Shown here piece after piece: positions 52,463-62,507 of a DNA stretch of 64,000 bases. Where the stretch lies: NCBI RefSeq assembly GCF_001870465.1, contig NZ_MDGK01000058.1, forward strand, positions 275,055 to 339,054, read 5' to 3'. Position 1 is the first letter of the stretch; each line of letters begins with the position of its first letter. Under the pieces are notes generated by a model. That model was given only the letters and a program-made list of their open reading frames with translations. It had not been told where the DNA came from and ran no database searches. The stretch comes from Pseudomonas extremorientalis. Its GTDB lineage: Bacteria; Pseudomonadota; Gammaproteobacteria; Pseudomonadales; Pseudomonadaceae. The position numbers and the translations under genes were made by a program.

Positions 52463-55400
52463 TTAGAAGTCACGTTTGTAGAAGATATCCAGGGAGCTGG
52501 CCACGCCGCTCGCCACTTCCAGGTACACCTTCTTGCTCAACAGGTAGCGCAAGGCAATGGTGCTGGCCGGTTCGAACACGCCTACCCCATACCGTAGGCT
52601 GAGTTTCTCGGTGATCTTGCCGCTGGCCACCACGGCGGTGTTATTGCCGCTGCCCTGAGTGTCGAGTTCGAAGTCCTGGATGCCCAGGTTCTTCGCCAGG
52701 TCCGAGGTGACCCCGGCACTGCCCATCAAGCCCAGGCCCAGCGCAGCCTGGGCCAGCATGTTGTTGTCTTCACCGGTGGTGCTCAGCGGACGCCCCAGCA
52801 CCAGGTAGGACAGCGCCTGCTCCTGGCTCATGGCCGGTTCGGAGAAGATTTGCGTGGTGGGTTGTTCCGCGCTGCCACTGAGGCGGATACCGGCGACCAC
52901 ATCGCCCGTCTTGCGAATCGCTTCGATATCCAGGAATGGCTGGTCCAGCGGCCCGGCAAACAACAGCCGCGCACGCCGCACATCGAGCTTCTGGCCGTAG
53001 GCGCGGTAGCGGCCATCGTTGAGCCATAGTTCGCCCCGGGTGTCGAGGTTGTCGCCGATGTGCACCTGGCCCTGGACCTTCGCGGTGAGGCCGAAGCCCG
53101 AGAAGTTGAGCTTGTCTTCGCCCACCACCACGTTGATATCCATCGCCATGGCCATCGGTGGTTTGCCCTCCTCGGTCTGGCTGCCGATGATCACCGTGTC
53201 ATCGGAAACCTTGACCGTCGACGGCGGCAGCTCGCGCACAGTGATGTCGCCACGTGGGATGTGCACGTTGCCGGCGATGGCCAGCTTGTCGTTCTTCAGG
53301 CTGATTTTCAGGTCGGGCGCCACTTCCAGCACGGCGTAAGGTTCGACCGTGACAGGCAACTGCGAGCCTTGCAAACTGAGGTCCACCACCAGGGCCTTGC
53401 CCCAGTCGACCTGACCCTTGAGGCTGCCCTGCCCGGCCTTGCCACTGTGCCAGGCGCCGTTGAGCTGCACGCTTTCGCCGGCAATCAGCGCCTGCACATT
53501 CAAGCCTTCCAGGCTGATGGGCAGTTCCGACCCGGAGATCTCGCCGCCCACCAGGTTGACGTTGCCGTTGACCTGGGGCGCCAGCAGGCCGCCGGAGAGA
53601 CGGCCATTGCCGTTGAGCTTGCCGGTGAGTTTCTCCACCATCGGCACAAACGGCCGCGCCACCGCGAGGTCGAGGCCGACCAGGCTGAAGTTGCCGGTGA
53701 TCGGTTTGTTTTTCGGCAACGGGTTGATCTGTGCCTGTAACAGCAGTTCGCCGAGTTTGCCGCCCTGAAAGTTGAGCTGCGTGTCGATGCGCTTGGGGTT
53801 GAGGGTGGTTTCCAGTTTCAGCGTGTCATAGGGGAAATCCAGCCACTGGTCCTTGTCCTTGACGCGCAGGGTGCCGCCACTGGCGTCCACCGAGACCACG
53901 CCTTTGGGGCCGCTGTCCGGGAGGTCCAGTTGCAGGTCGGCATTGAGCTTGCCCTGCCAGGCAAAATCCTTGGGCAGGAACGCCGCCAGGCTGTCGATGG
54001 GGAATTGCTTGAGGTGGTAACGCAGCTTCGGCTCGGGCATCAGGCGCTGGTCTTCGCCGCACAGGCTGGCGGGGCCGGACACCCAGCAGTGCGCGGCAAA
54101 GGTGAGCTTGCCATCGGCCATGCGCTCGATCTTTGCCGGCGCCTGCAGTTTCCAGTCCTGGCCACCGGCTTGGACGTCGCCACTGGCCAGGCGCCCGCGC
54201 CAGTTGCCTTTGTCGAGGTTGCCGTCCAATGCCAGGGCCAGCTTGACCAGAGGGCCGGCCAGGTCCAGTTGGACTTTCTGGTTCTTGATATCGCCCTGGG
54301 CGCTGGCCGTCAGGGTGCCGACCTGGGTGTCGCCGGCCTGGATACCGCTGCCCTTGAGGTCGATTTTGGCGCGCTGGGCGTTATCCAGGTTGGCATCGAG
54401 GGTAAGGCTTTGCAGGCGGTTCTCGGCAAACGCCAGTTGCTGGCCCTTGAGGGCGAGTTTGCCCTGAGGCGCGTTGAGGCTGCCGGCCACGTCGAGCCGG
54501 CCATTGACTTGCCCGCGCAACTGCGGCCACAACTGGGCCAGACGCGCCAGCTTGATATCGATCTGCCCGGCCAGGCGTTGTTGCAGGCTGCCGCTGCCGT
54601 TGATGCGGTTGTCGCCCAGGCGGATATCCAGGTTGGCCAGGGTCCACTGCTCGCCCGCGCCTTCGGCCTTGGCCGCCAGCACCGCGGTTTGCCCGCGGAG
54701 GCGGCCCTTGAGGTCGAGGTCGGCGTTCAGCTTGAGCTGCTCGTTCTTGAACTCGCCCTTGCTGCGCAGCGGCCCGGCCAGGGTGCCGGGCAGTTCGGCC
54801 ACCCAATATGCCGGGTTCAGCGCCGACAGGTCGAGGGCCGTGTCCCAGGCAATGCCATCGGCGAATTGCAGGTTCAGGTGGCCTTCGGCCTTGCCTTGGC
54901 CGGCGGTGAGTTTCAGCTCGGGCAGGAAGATTTGCGTGAGGTCGCCACTGAACGGCGTGACCACGTTGAACTTGCCTGCGGGGCCGTCGAGGTCAGCCTT
55001 GAGGTTGCCCAGGTAGTTGCCGTCTTTATAGGAAATCTCGCCATTGAACGTATGCAGGGTGACTTGCGGCTCGTCGATCACCGGATAGAGGCGATGCCAA
55101 GGGAAGTCCAGCCAGTCGACCTTGGCATCGGCGCTGAAGCCTTGTTGCCAGTCCAGATTGGCGCTGAGCTTGAGGCTTTGCTTGTCACCGGCATTCAGGT
55201 CCAGGCCGGCGATCTGCGCACCCTTGGCGTCGACCTTGCCTTGCAGCAGCAAGTCCACCGGGCCTTTTTCCGCCGGCAGCACGGCTTTGCCCAGCAGTTG
55301 GTAGCCACGGCTCAAATCACCTTGGGCGGTGAGGTCGAGTTGATTGAGTTGCAGGGTGTCGGGCAGCTCGGCGCTAGGCTTGAAGCCGTCGGCGGTGATG

Positions 55401-56134
55401 TGTAATTGCGCTGGGAGGTGTTCCACCAGGGGTTGAAGTTCTCCCGTGAGCTTGGCTGGCAAATAGCCCGTGCTGTCGGCGTCAAGCTTGAGGGTCTTGA
55501 GCAGGTCGCCCTTAACCTTGAGCGCCACCTTCCAGGGTGCATCATCTGGCGCATAGGGCAGACTGAGATTACCGCTGGCGCTCAACGGCCAGTCGCCGGT
55601 GGGTTGCAGCAGGCCGGCCAGTTCCAGCACCAGGCCATCGCGTTGCAGGTGAACCGAGTCGATCTGCATACCGGCGGAGGTCCAATGCGCCGCCAGTTGC
55701 AGGCCCTTTAGCTCTTCGCTGCCGTTGAACAGCAGGCTGCCGACGCGAACGTCGCCCAACTGGATGGCCACGGGTAGCTTCAAGTCAGGCAGTGCGATGG
55801 GGCCGCTGCTTTCTTCGGCGCTCGGTGGAAATTGCAGGCTGACCTGTTCCACGTCCAAGCGGTCGATGCACAAGGTCATGCGCAACAGGCAGGCCGGCGA
55901 CCAATCCAGCTTGGGCGCCTGGAGTTCGATGCGGCTGCTGTCCTGCTGCCACAGCAGATGGTCGGCGCTCCATTGGCCGCCCAGATGCCCCTGGAAATTG
56001 TCGACACTCAAGCCCGGCACGCGTGCCAACACCCAGCGGCTGCCCGCCTGGGTACCCAGCACCGCCCACACTGCCAGCAACAACACGGCAAGGCTCGCGA
56101 CCACGGCCAACCCCGCTATTTTAAAACCACGCAT
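52463..56134 (-). CDS. tamB: Translocation and assembly module subunit TamB
   Basis: Very large periplasm-spanning protein of 1223 aa with an N-terminal signal anchor (IAGLAVVASLAVLLLAVWAVLG) and a long beta-rich AsmA/DUF490-type repeat body rich in L, K, G, D. The C-terminal DUF490 end (SYLVLGRPLSTTGEDNN ... GVGVFEPASTIALRYLLSKKVYLEVASGVASSLDIFYKRDF) contacts TamA. It moves phospholipids and helps assemble outer-membrane proteins. It overlaps tamA as TGATG. The 1.2-kb length is usual. Confidence 0.93.
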   Translation of the reverse strand: MRGFKIAGLAVVASLAVLLLAVWAVLGTQAGSRWVLARVPGLSVDNFQGHLGGQWSADHLLWQQDSSRIELQAPKLDWSPACLLRMTLCIDRLDVEQVSLQFPPSAEESSGPIALPDLKLPVAIQLGDVRVGSLLFNGSEELKGLQLAAHWTSAGMQIDSVHLQRDGLVLELAGLLQPTGDWPLSASGNLSLPYAPDDAPWKVALKVKGDLLKTLKLDADSTGYLPAKLTGELQPLVEHLPAQLHITADGFKPSAELPDTLQLNQLDLTAQGDLSRGYQLLGKAVLPAEKGPVDLLLQGKVDAKGAQIAGLDLNAGDKQSLKLSANLDWQQGFSADAKVDWLDFPWHRLYPVIDEPQVTLHTFNGEISYKDGNYLGNLKADLDGPAGKFNVVTPFSGDLTQIFLPELKLTAGQGKAEGHLNLQFADGIAWDTALDLSALNPAYWVAELPGTLAGPLRSKGEFKNEQLKLNADLDLKGRLRGQTAVLAAKAEGAGEQWTLANLDIRLGDNRINGSGSLQQRLAGQIDIKLARLAQLWPQLRGQVNGRLDVAGSLNAPQGKLALKGQQLAFAENRLQSLTLDANLDNAQRAKIDLKGSGIQAGDTQVGTLTASAQGDIKNQKVQLDLAGPLVKLALALDGNLDKGNWRGRLASGDVQAGGQDWKLQAPAKIERMADGKLTFAAHCWVSGPASLCGEDQRLMPEPKLRYHLKQFPIDSLAAFLPKDFAWQGKLNADLQLDLPDSGPKGVVSVDASGGTLRVKDKDQWLDFPYDTLKLETTLNPKRIDTQLNFQGGKLGELLLQAQINPLPKNKPITGNFSLVGLDLAVARPFVPMVEKLTGKLNGNGRLSGGLLAPQVNGNVNLVGGEISGSELPISLEGLNVQALIAGESVQLNGAWHSGKAGQGSLKGQVDWGKALVVDLSLQGSQLPVTVEPYAVLEVAPDLKISLKNDKLAIAGNVHIPRGDITVRELPPSTVKVSDDTVIIGSQTEEGKPPMAMAMDINVVVGEDKLNFSGFGLTAKVQGQVHIGDNLDTRGELWLNDGRYRAYGQKLDVRRARLLFAGPLDQPFLDIEAIRKTGDVVAGIRLSGSAEQPTTQIFSEPAMSQEQALSYLVLGRPLSTTGEDNNMLAQAALGLGLMGSAGVTSDLAKNLGIQDFELDTQGSGNNTAVVASGKITEKLSLRYGVGVFEPASTIALRYLLSKKVYLEVASGVASSLDIFYKRDF

Positions 56135-57861
56135 CACAGCTCAGGCCCCATGGAAAAGTGCAATCGAATGCCGCCCGGGTCTTCCAGGGCATGGGCCAGG
56201 TCCAGGCGGATCGGGCCGACCGGCGACACCCAGCGGATACCGACGCCAACGCCGGTTTTAAGGCTGGGCATTTCCAGGGTATTGAACGAGTTGCCCTGGT
56301 CGACGAAGGTCGCGATCCGCCATTTCTCGGCGATGGAATATTGATACTCGGCGCTCAGGGCCACCATGTAGCGGCCACCGATGCGATCGCCCCGGTCGTT
56401 CTCCGGCGACAGTGTCTGGTACTCATAGCCCCGTACGCTCTGGTCGCCACCGGCAAAGAAACGCAGCGATGGCGGCACCGATTTGTAGCCGTTGGTGGCA
56501 CTGCCGCCCACCTGCGCACGGGCCAGGAAGCGATGGTTGTCCCACAGCGTGGTCAGGCCTTTGACCATGGCGGTGCCGTAAAGCAGGTTGGTATCGGAGC
56601 CCAGGCCTTCCTTGGCGACTTTGGTGTCGAATTGCAGGCGGTAGCCGTTGTGCGGGTCGATGCGGTTGTCGCTGCGCAGATAGGAATAGCTGACGCCCGG
56701 CATCACCAGGTTGCTCAGGCCGGAGTCATTGCCCAGGCGATATTCTTCACGCTGATACTTGAGCGAAATCACCCGGGTCCAGCCGCTGGGCAGCTTGCTG
56801 TGCCACTCGGGGCCCACGGTGAGCAATTTACTCAGGGTGTCGGTATTGGCGATTTCTTCGTTCTGATAGCCACCGGCAAAGCGCAGTTTATCGGTGAGCG
56901 GTGGGTCCAGCGGTATGTCGTACCACAGGCCGACGTTCTGCCGCGGCGCCGACAGCTCGGCTTCCCAACCATAGCTGTGGCCCTGGGGGTTGACCCAGTG
57001 GCGGGTCCAGTTGGCTTTGCCACGCGGGCCGACGTCAGTGGAAAACCCCAGGCCCAGCCCCATGGTGCGCGGCTTGCGGGTCTCCAAGCGCACGGCCACC
57101 GGGATGATGTCATTGGTCGACGCGGCAGGGGCGGCGTCCACGCGCACGCCTTCAAAAAAGCCACTGGCTTGCAGGTTCTGGTTGAGTTCGGCGATCAGTT
57201 CGGAATCGTAGGGCGTGCCGCTTTTGAACGGCACCATGCGTTGCAGCAGCTCTTCGTCAAACGGCGTGTCGCCGGCGAAGCTGACTTTGCCCAATGTATA
57301 GCGCGGGCCGCTGTTGTAGATGAGTTCGATATCGGCGACACCGGCCTTCGGGTCTACCGCAAGTTTCTGGCTTGTGAAGCGCCCGCTGAAAAAGCCGTAG
57401 CGCGAAGCCTGGTTCTGGATCAGGCGCTTGGCGTCTTCGTAATGGCCGTGGTTGAGCACGGCGCCAGCCTTGAGGTCGTTGCTGACGGGCACGCGAAAGG
57501 TCTTGAGGTCTGCGGCGGGGCCGTCGACCCGAATGGTCACGTTGCGCAAATGCACCGGTTCGCCGGGGTCGATGGTGAGGATCAGGCGCGGGTTCTTGCC
57601 GCCCTTCACTTCACTGTCGATCTGTGGCTGATAGAAGCCAAGGGCCTGGGCAGCTTTGCGCGCCTGATCCTCGGCGCCACGGCTGAACCGCAGCAGGGCC
57701 TCTTCATCACGATCGCCCACCCCGCCGATATAGCCTTCGATGTTGGCTTTCAACGCGTCGTTCGAGGGCTTGATCCGCACGTCCAGTTCGCTTTGCGCCA
57801 ACGCGCCGCAGCTTGTGAACAGCAGAATCAAGCCGCTGGTAAATCTTCCTGGAAACTTCAT
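56134..57861 (-). CDS. tamA: Translocation and assembly module subunit TamA
   Basis: Omp85-family outer-membrane protein of 575 aa: signal peptide (SGLILLFTSCGALA), three POTRA domains (about 25-270), and a 16-strand beta barrel with the FAGGDQSVRGYEYQTL segment typical of the family and a C-terminal strand ending in LHFSMGPEL. It lies upstream of tamB with translational coupling. Both together form the TAM complex. Confidence 0.93.
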   Translation of the reverse strand: MKFPGRFTSGLILLFTSCGALAQSELDVRIKPSNDALKANIEGYIGGVGDRDEEALLRFSRGAEDQARKAAQALGFYQPQIDSEVKGGKNPRLILTIDPGEPVHLRNVTIRVDGPAADLKTFRVPVSNDLKAGAVLNHGHYEDAKRLIQNQASRYGFFSGRFTSQKLAVDPKAGVADIELIYNSGPRYTLGKVSFAGDTPFDEELLQRMVPFKSGTPYDSELIAELNQNLQASGFFEGVRVDAAPAASTNDIIPVAVRLETRKPRTMGLGLGFSTDVGPRGKANWTRHWVNPQGHSYGWEAELSAPRQNVGLWYDIPLDPPLTDKLRFAGGYQNEEIANTDTLSKLLTVGPEWHSKLPSGWTRVISLKYQREEYRLGNDSGLSNLVMPGVSYSYLRSDNRIDPHNGYRLQFDTKVAKEGLGSDTNLLYGTAMVKGLTTLWDNHRFLARAQVGGSATNGYKSVPPSLRFFAGGDQSVRGYEYQTLSPENDRGDRIGGRYMVALSAEYQYSIAEKWRIATFVDQGNSFNTLEMPSLKTGVGVGIRWVSPVGPIRLDLAHALEDPGGIRLHFSMGPEL

Positions 57862-57925
57862 AGGCGCGGATGCTACACGAGCAAGGGAGACTCTTTGAAC
57901 TCGGATTTATCTGAATAATTCTGTA

Positions 57926-58576
57926 TTAAGCCGTTGCAGCATGTAACGACTGCGGATTGGGATGGAAAAACACATGTTCCAGGATCGGGCCTACCGCCAC
58001 TTCACCGATTTCCTCGTAGCCCTGACGCTTATAGAACTCCAGGTAACGTGAATTCCCAGTGTCCAGCACCACACCGGATGAATGCGGGTCTTCGGCACAC
58101 CAATTGTGCACGGCTTCCAGCAACTGCTCGCCGTAATGCTTACCCTGGAACTGCGGGTGAATGCCCAGCAACGGCAGTACATGTACCGACTCACTGGGCA
58201 GGCACGCCAGCACCGCGTGATGGTAGTCGAGGTAACGCCGTGTACCGCGCACGCCGGTGCTCAGCCACATGCGCAGTTGCCAGGCCCAGCTTTCGGTGAT
58301 GCCCAGGCGCCGCTGCGGTGGCGCGATCAGGGCGATGCCGATCAGCCGGTCGTTGACGAACAGGCCGATGGCCGGCAGTTTCTGAAAGAAGTGCTGCTTG
58401 ACCAACTCGCGCACGGTGGCGCGCACCCGTTGTTCATAACCGGGGCGCTCGGCTTCGAAGATGTAGGCGAAGGTCGGCTCATGCCGATAGGCCTGGTACA
58501 ACAGGGACCGGGCCTCGCGGGAGTAACCGCTGTTGAGCAGGCGAATTTCAGCAATTGCAGTTGTAGTGTCCGGCAT
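57926..58576 (-). CDS. GNAT-family N-acetyltransferase
   Basis: Acetyl-CoA-dependent transferase of 216 aa; motif A is VLPLLGIHPQFQGKHYGEQLLEAVHNWCAED, and VVLDTGNSRYLEFYKRQGYEEIG near the C-terminus is motif B. The acceptor is unknown. It lies 64 nt before tamA on the same strand and might share readthrough, but its relation is unclear. Confidence 0.85.
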   Translation of the reverse strand: MPDTTTAIAEIRLLNSGYSREARSLLYQAYRHEPTFAYIFEAERPGYEQRVRATVRELVKQHFFQKLPAIGLFVNDRLIGIALIAPPQRRLGITESWAWQLRMWLSTGVRGTRRYLDYHHAVLACLPSESVHVLPLLGIHPQFQGKHYGEQLLEAVHNWCAEDPHSSGVVLDTGNSRYLEFYKRQGYEEIGEVAVGPILEHVFFHPNPQSLHAATA

Positions 58577-58745
58577 ACCGTCAATCTCCCTGGGCGCGGC
58601 TCAAAGGGCAGCGTTCTTATGGGTACGAACCTACACAGCACGAGTCGTTCCCAGACATTAAGCAGTGCATGTGCCCTACCGCCACGCTGGCCCCCGTCCG
58701 ACTTGTCCGCTAGCATCGCCCTTTTGCCAGACTGGACTGCCGACC

Positions 58746-59558
58746 ATGAAAATCGTCTCCTTCAATATCAACGGGCTGCGCGCCCGCCCTCATCAGTTGG
58801 CGGCGCTGATTGAAAAGCACCAGCCCGACGTGATCGGTTTGCAGGAAACCAAAGTCCACGATGACCAATTCCCGCTGGCCGAAGTGCAGGCCCTTGGCTA
58901 TCACGTGTACTACCATGGGCAAAAAGGCCACTACGGGGTGGCGCTGCTCTCGCGCAAGGAAGCCCTGAGCGTGCACAAAGGCTTTGCCAGTGACGAAGAG
59001 GACGCCCAGCGTCGCTTTATCTGGGGCACCTTCGCCGACGCGAACGGCCACCCGGTCACCATCATGAACGGCTACTTCCCCCAGGGCGAAAGCCGCGACC
59101 ACCCGACCAAGTTCCCGGCCAAGCAGCGCTTCTACGAAGACCTGCAGCAACTGCTGGAAAGCCAGTTCAGCAACGACCAGGCGCTGGTGGTGATGGGCGA
59201 CGTAAACATTTCCCCGGAAGACTGCGACATCGGCATCGGTGCCGACAACGCCAAGCGTTGGCTCAAGACCGGCAAATGCAGCTTCCTGCCGGAAGAGCGC
59301 GCATGGATGGCTCGCCTGAAAAACTGGGGCCTGGTGGACAGCTTCCGCCACCTCAACCCGGACGTGGCCGACCGCTTCAGCTGGTTCGACTACCGCAGCC
59401 GGGGCTTTGAAGACGAGCCCAAGCGTGGGCTGCGCATTGACGTGATCCTGGCCTCCAATGGCCTGCTTTCGCGGGTCAAGGATGCCGGGGTGGATTACGA
59501 GCTGCGTGGGCTGGAGAAGCCTTCGGACCATGCGCCGATCTGGCTGGAACTGAGCTGA
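58746..59558 (+). CDS. xthA: Exodeoxyribonuclease III
   Basis: AP endonuclease/3'-5' exonuclease of 270 aa for base-excision repair. Catalytic motifs are [51 protein letters not shown] and [11 protein letters not shown]. The start at 58746 is fixed by [13 protein letters not shown], the family's usual opening. Confidence 0.95.
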   Translation: MKIVSFNINGLRARPHQLAALIEKHQPDVIGLQETKVHDDQFPLAEVQALGYHVYYHGQKGHYGVALLSRKEALSVHKGFASDEEDAQRRFIWGTFADANGHPVTIMNGYFPQGESRDHPTKFPAKQRFYEDLQQLLESQFSNDQALVVMGDVNISPEDCDIGIGADNAKRWLKTGKCSFLPEERAWMARLKNWGLVDSFRHLNPDVADRFSWFDYRSRGFEDEPKRGLRIDVILASNGLLSRVKDAGVDYELRGLEKPSDHAPIWLELS

Positions 59559-59567
59559 TCGCAAAAA

Positions 59568-59592
59568 GTGGGAGTGGGCTTGCCCCTCCCAC
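59568..59592. repeat. Short REP palindrome
   Basis: GTGGGAGTGGGCTTGCCCCT followed by CCCAC; a compact REP 9 nt beyond the xthA stop. Confidence 0.75.
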
Positions 59593-59679
59593 ATTCAGCC
59601 TTGCGGCGCACCCGTCACATTTATGCAACCTGTCTGTCTTATTCTCGCGGCACTCCCTTTGGCTTGAGAAGGTGCCGGC

Positions 59680-61011
59680 ATGAGGCTGCGCGTTCTGTTA
59701 CTGCTGACCGTTTTTCCCCTCTTCGCCGTATCCGCTCCCCTGCCCCTTCCTGATCAAGGCCCGGCACTGCGTATCCAGGGCTCCAATACCATTGGCGCGG
59801 CGTTGGGTCCGGCACTGGTCAAGGGGCTGATGGAGCATCAGGGCTTGCAGGCGGTGCACAGCGAACCGGGCGAAGGCGTCAATGAACAGCGTGTGATCGG
59901 CAAGACGCGCCAAGGCAAGACCGTGACCATCGAGGTCGCGGCCCACGGATCGAGCACCGGGTTCACGGCGCTGAAAAAAGCCAGCGCCGATCTCGCCGCC
60001 TCGTCTCGCCCGATCAAGGACAGTGAACTGGTCGACCTTGAACCCCTGGGCGACCTGAAAAGCCCTGAAGCCGAACAAGTGATTGCCATCGACGGCCTGG
60101 CGATCATCCTCCACCCGCAGAACCCGTTGAACACACTGAATACCGAGCAACTGGCGCAGATTTTCAATGGTGAGGTCAGTACCTGGGAGGCGCTGGGTGG
60201 AGTGGGCGGCCCCATTCATGTGTACGCACGGGATGATCAATCCGGCACCTACGACACGTTCAAGGAACTGGTATTGCGTCTGCGTGGCAAGCCGCTTGCC
60301 TCGGGTGCCAAGCGTTTCGAGTCCAGCGAGCAGCTGTCCGACGCGGTCAGCCAAGACCCGCAGGGTATCGGCTTTATCGGCCTGCCCTACGTACGCCAGG
60401 CCAAAGCCGTGGCGATTGTGGATGGCGATTCACAGCCCATGCTGGCGCTCAACAGCCTGATTGCTACCGAGGATTACCCGCTGTCACGCCGGTTGTTTTT
60501 CTACCTGCCGCCGTCCGGGCATAACCCGTGGGCCAAGGCGCTGGTGGACTTTACCCAGAGCGGCAAGGGCCAGGCGATTGTGGCCGCAAACGGGTTTATT
60601 GCGCAGCAGGTGCAGGCGATCGCCGTGCAACCGCGCCCGTCGATGCCCGATGATTATCAGGGTATCGCCCGCGACGCCCAGCGCCTGACGGTGAATTTTC
60701 GCTTTGAAGAAGGCAGCGCCAGCCTGGACAACAAGGCGCGCCAGGATCTGCAAAGGGTGGTGGCGTATCTGAAGAGCCACGACAAGCTGGATAAGCAGGT
60801 GACGCTGGTGGGCTTTGGCGATGCCAAGGATGACCCGCAGCGCGCCGCGCTACTGTCAAAGTTGCGGGCGATGGCGGTGCGTCGGGAGTTGGTGAAGAAC
60901 GCCGTGGTGCTGCGCGATATCCGTGGGTTGGGTGCACAGATGCCGGTGGCGGCGAATACGGCGGATGAAGGCCGGATCAAGAATCGGCGGGTGGAGGTTT
61001 GGGTTTACTGA
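59680..61011 (+). CDS. PstS-type substrate-binding domain fused to OmpA domain
   Basis: Envelope protein of 443 aa: signal peptide (VLLLLTVFPLFAVSA), a phosphate-binding-protein-like domain (about 28-315; LRIQGSNTIGAALGPALV, ASSRPIKDSELVDLEPLGD, YARDDQSGTYDTFKELVL), and a C-terminal OmpA peptidoglycan-binding domain (about 340-443; VNFRFEEGSASLDNKARQDLQRVVAYL and GRIKNRRVEVWV). The pair suggests a ligand-binding protein tethered to the cell wall. No transporter is next to it. Such fusions are known in Pseudomonas; the ligand, possibly phosphate, is unproven. Confidence 0.85.
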   Translation: MRLRVLLLLTVFPLFAVSAPLPLPDQGPALRIQGSNTIGAALGPALVKGLMEHQGLQAVHSEPGEGVNEQRVIGKTRQGKTVTIEVAAHGSSTGFTALKKASADLAASSRPIKDSELVDLEPLGDLKSPEAEQVIAIDGLAIILHPQNPLNTLNTEQLAQIFNGEVSTWEALGGVGGPIHVYARDDQSGTYDTFKELVLRLRGKPLASGAKRFESSEQLSDAVSQDPQGIGFIGLPYVRQAKAVAIVDGDSQPMLALNSLIATEDYPLSRRLFFYLPPSGHNPWAKALVDFTQSGKGQAIVAANGFIAQQVQAIAVQPRPSMPDDYQGIARDAQRLTVNFRFEEGSASLDNKARQDLQRVVAYLKSHDKLDKQVTLVGFGDAKDDPQRAALLSKLRAMAVRRELVKNAVVLRDIRGLGAQMPVAANTADEGRIKNRRVEVWVY

Positions 61012-61044
61012 GGGCTGATGGAGCTTCATTGCCTGATCCGGCCT

Positions 61045-61112
61045 CATCGGGGTGCCCCCTCCCACATTTTGATCTGTGAACACATCCAAGTGTGGGAGGG
61101 GGCACCCCGATG
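61045..61112. repeat. REP doublet, variant arm
   Basis: Two perfect inverted 22-bp arms (61045-61066 and 61091-61112), beginning CATCGGGGTGCCCCCTCCCA. The usual CTTGCCCCC is replaced by CACCCC in both arms, so the change is compensated. It separates the convergent OmpA-fusion and acyl-CoA dehydrogenase genes. Confidence 0.88.
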
Positions 61113-61126
61113 CAGGCGACGCGGTG

Positions 61127-62356
61127 TTACTGCCCGCTGCGCATCAGCTCTTTAGGCACGTACTTGCCAATCTCGAACTTGCCGATGGCCGCCCGGTGCA
61201 CTTCGTCCGGGCCGTCGGCCAGGCGCAGGGTGCGTTGCATGGCGTACATGTAGGCCAGCGGGAAGTCGTTGGAAACGCCGGCGCCGCCGTGAATCTGGAT
61301 TGCGCGGTCGATCACCTTCAAGGCCACGTTCGGCGCCACTACCTTGATCTGGGCGATTTCACTCTTCGCCACTTTGTTGCCCACGGTGTCCATCATGTAC
61401 GCCGCTTTCAGGGTCAGCAGGCGCGCCATGTCGATCTCCATGCGTGAGTCGGCAATCTTGTCGATATTGCCACCCAACCGGGCCAGCGGCTTGCCGAACG
61501 CGGTCCGGCTGACGGAGCGTTTGCACATCAATTCCAACGCACGCTCAGCCATACCGATGGAGCGCATGCAGTGGTGGATACGGCCTGGACCGAGGCGGCC
61601 CTGGGCGATTTCGAAACCCCGGCCTTCGCCGAGCAGGACGTTTTCATAGGGTACGCGGACGTTGTCGAACAGCACCTCGGCGTGGCCGTGAGGCGCGTCG
61701 TCGTAGCCGAACACCGGCAGCGGGCGCACGATTTTCACACCCGGGGTGTCCACTGGCACCAGGATCATCGAGTGCTGCTGGTGGCGCGGCGCATCCGGGT
61801 TGCTCAGGCCCATGAAGATCAGGATCCTGCAGCGCGGATCGCAGGCCCCGGAGGTCCACCATTTCTTGCCGTTGATCACCCATTCGTCGCCCTGGCGCTC
61901 GGCGCGGGCGGCCATGTTGGTGGCGTCCGAGGAAGCGACGTCCGGCTCGGTCATGGCGAAGGCTGAGCGGATCTCACCGCGCAGCAAGGGCTCCAACCAA
62001 CGTTGCTTCTGTTCTTCGTTGGCGTAGCGCACCAGCACTTCCATATTGCCGGTGTCGGGGGCGGAACAGTTGAACGGCTCCGGGCCCAGCAGGGAGCGTC
62101 CCATGATTTCGGCCAGTGGCGCGTATTCGAGGTTGGTGAGGCCGGCGCCCAGTTCGGATTCAGGCAGGAACAGGTTCCACAGGCCTTCGGCCTTCGCCTT
62201 GGCTTTCAACTCCTCCATGATTGCGGTGGGCTGCCAGCGGTCGCCTTCGCTGACCTGGCGTTCGAACACCGGCTCCGCCGGGTAAACGTAAGCGTCCATG
62301 AACGCAGTGACGCGTTCACGCAGTTCCTGAACCTTGGGCGAATAGGCGAAATCCAT
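61127..62356 (-). CDS. Acyl-CoA dehydrogenase
   Basis: FAD enzyme of 409 aa, of the ACAD10/11-like type. Seen are [16 protein letters not shown] and [20 protein letters not shown] in the middle domain and [31 protein letters not shown] and [44 protein letters not shown] in the C-terminal domain. The DGPDEVH segment sits where the catalytic base is found in this family. It is divergent from the LysR gene, likely its regulator. Confidence 0.88.
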   Translation of the reverse strand: MDFAYSPKVQELRERVTAFMDAYVYPAEPVFERQVSEGDRWQPTAIMEELKAKAKAEGLWNLFLPESELGAGLTNLEYAPLAEIMGRSLLGPEPFNCSAPDTGNMEVLVRYANEEQKQRWLEPLLRGEIRSAFAMTEPDVASSDATNMAARAERQGDEWVINGKKWWTSGACDPRCRILIFMGLSNPDAPRHQQHSMILVPVDTPGVKIVRPLPVFGYDDAPHGHAEVLFDNVRVPYENVLLGEGRGFEIAQGRLGPGRIHHCMRSIGMAERALELMCKRSVSRTAFGKPLARLGGNIDKIADSRMEIDMARLLTLKAAYMMDTVGNKVAKSEIAQIKVVAPNVALKVIDRAIQIHGGAGVSNDFPLAYMYAMQRTLRLADGPDEVHRAAIGKFEIGKYVPKELMRSGQ

Positions 62357-62507
62357 GAGCAGCTCCCTTCTCTGAGAGGTTGTTTAGGTCATGCAATCGA
62401 TGCTAGAACAGCGTTGATAATTTACCTAGCCTATTCTCGGCGTGTATTAACATTCATCACCGATATATGATCGACGTATGGCCACCTAACAATAAGAGCG
62501 CTGCGAA

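Noticed and set aside
53930-55405. A 491-codon plus-strand open frame
   Set aside because: Antisense to tamB; repetitive QVGIE-like composition mirrors the tamB repeats.
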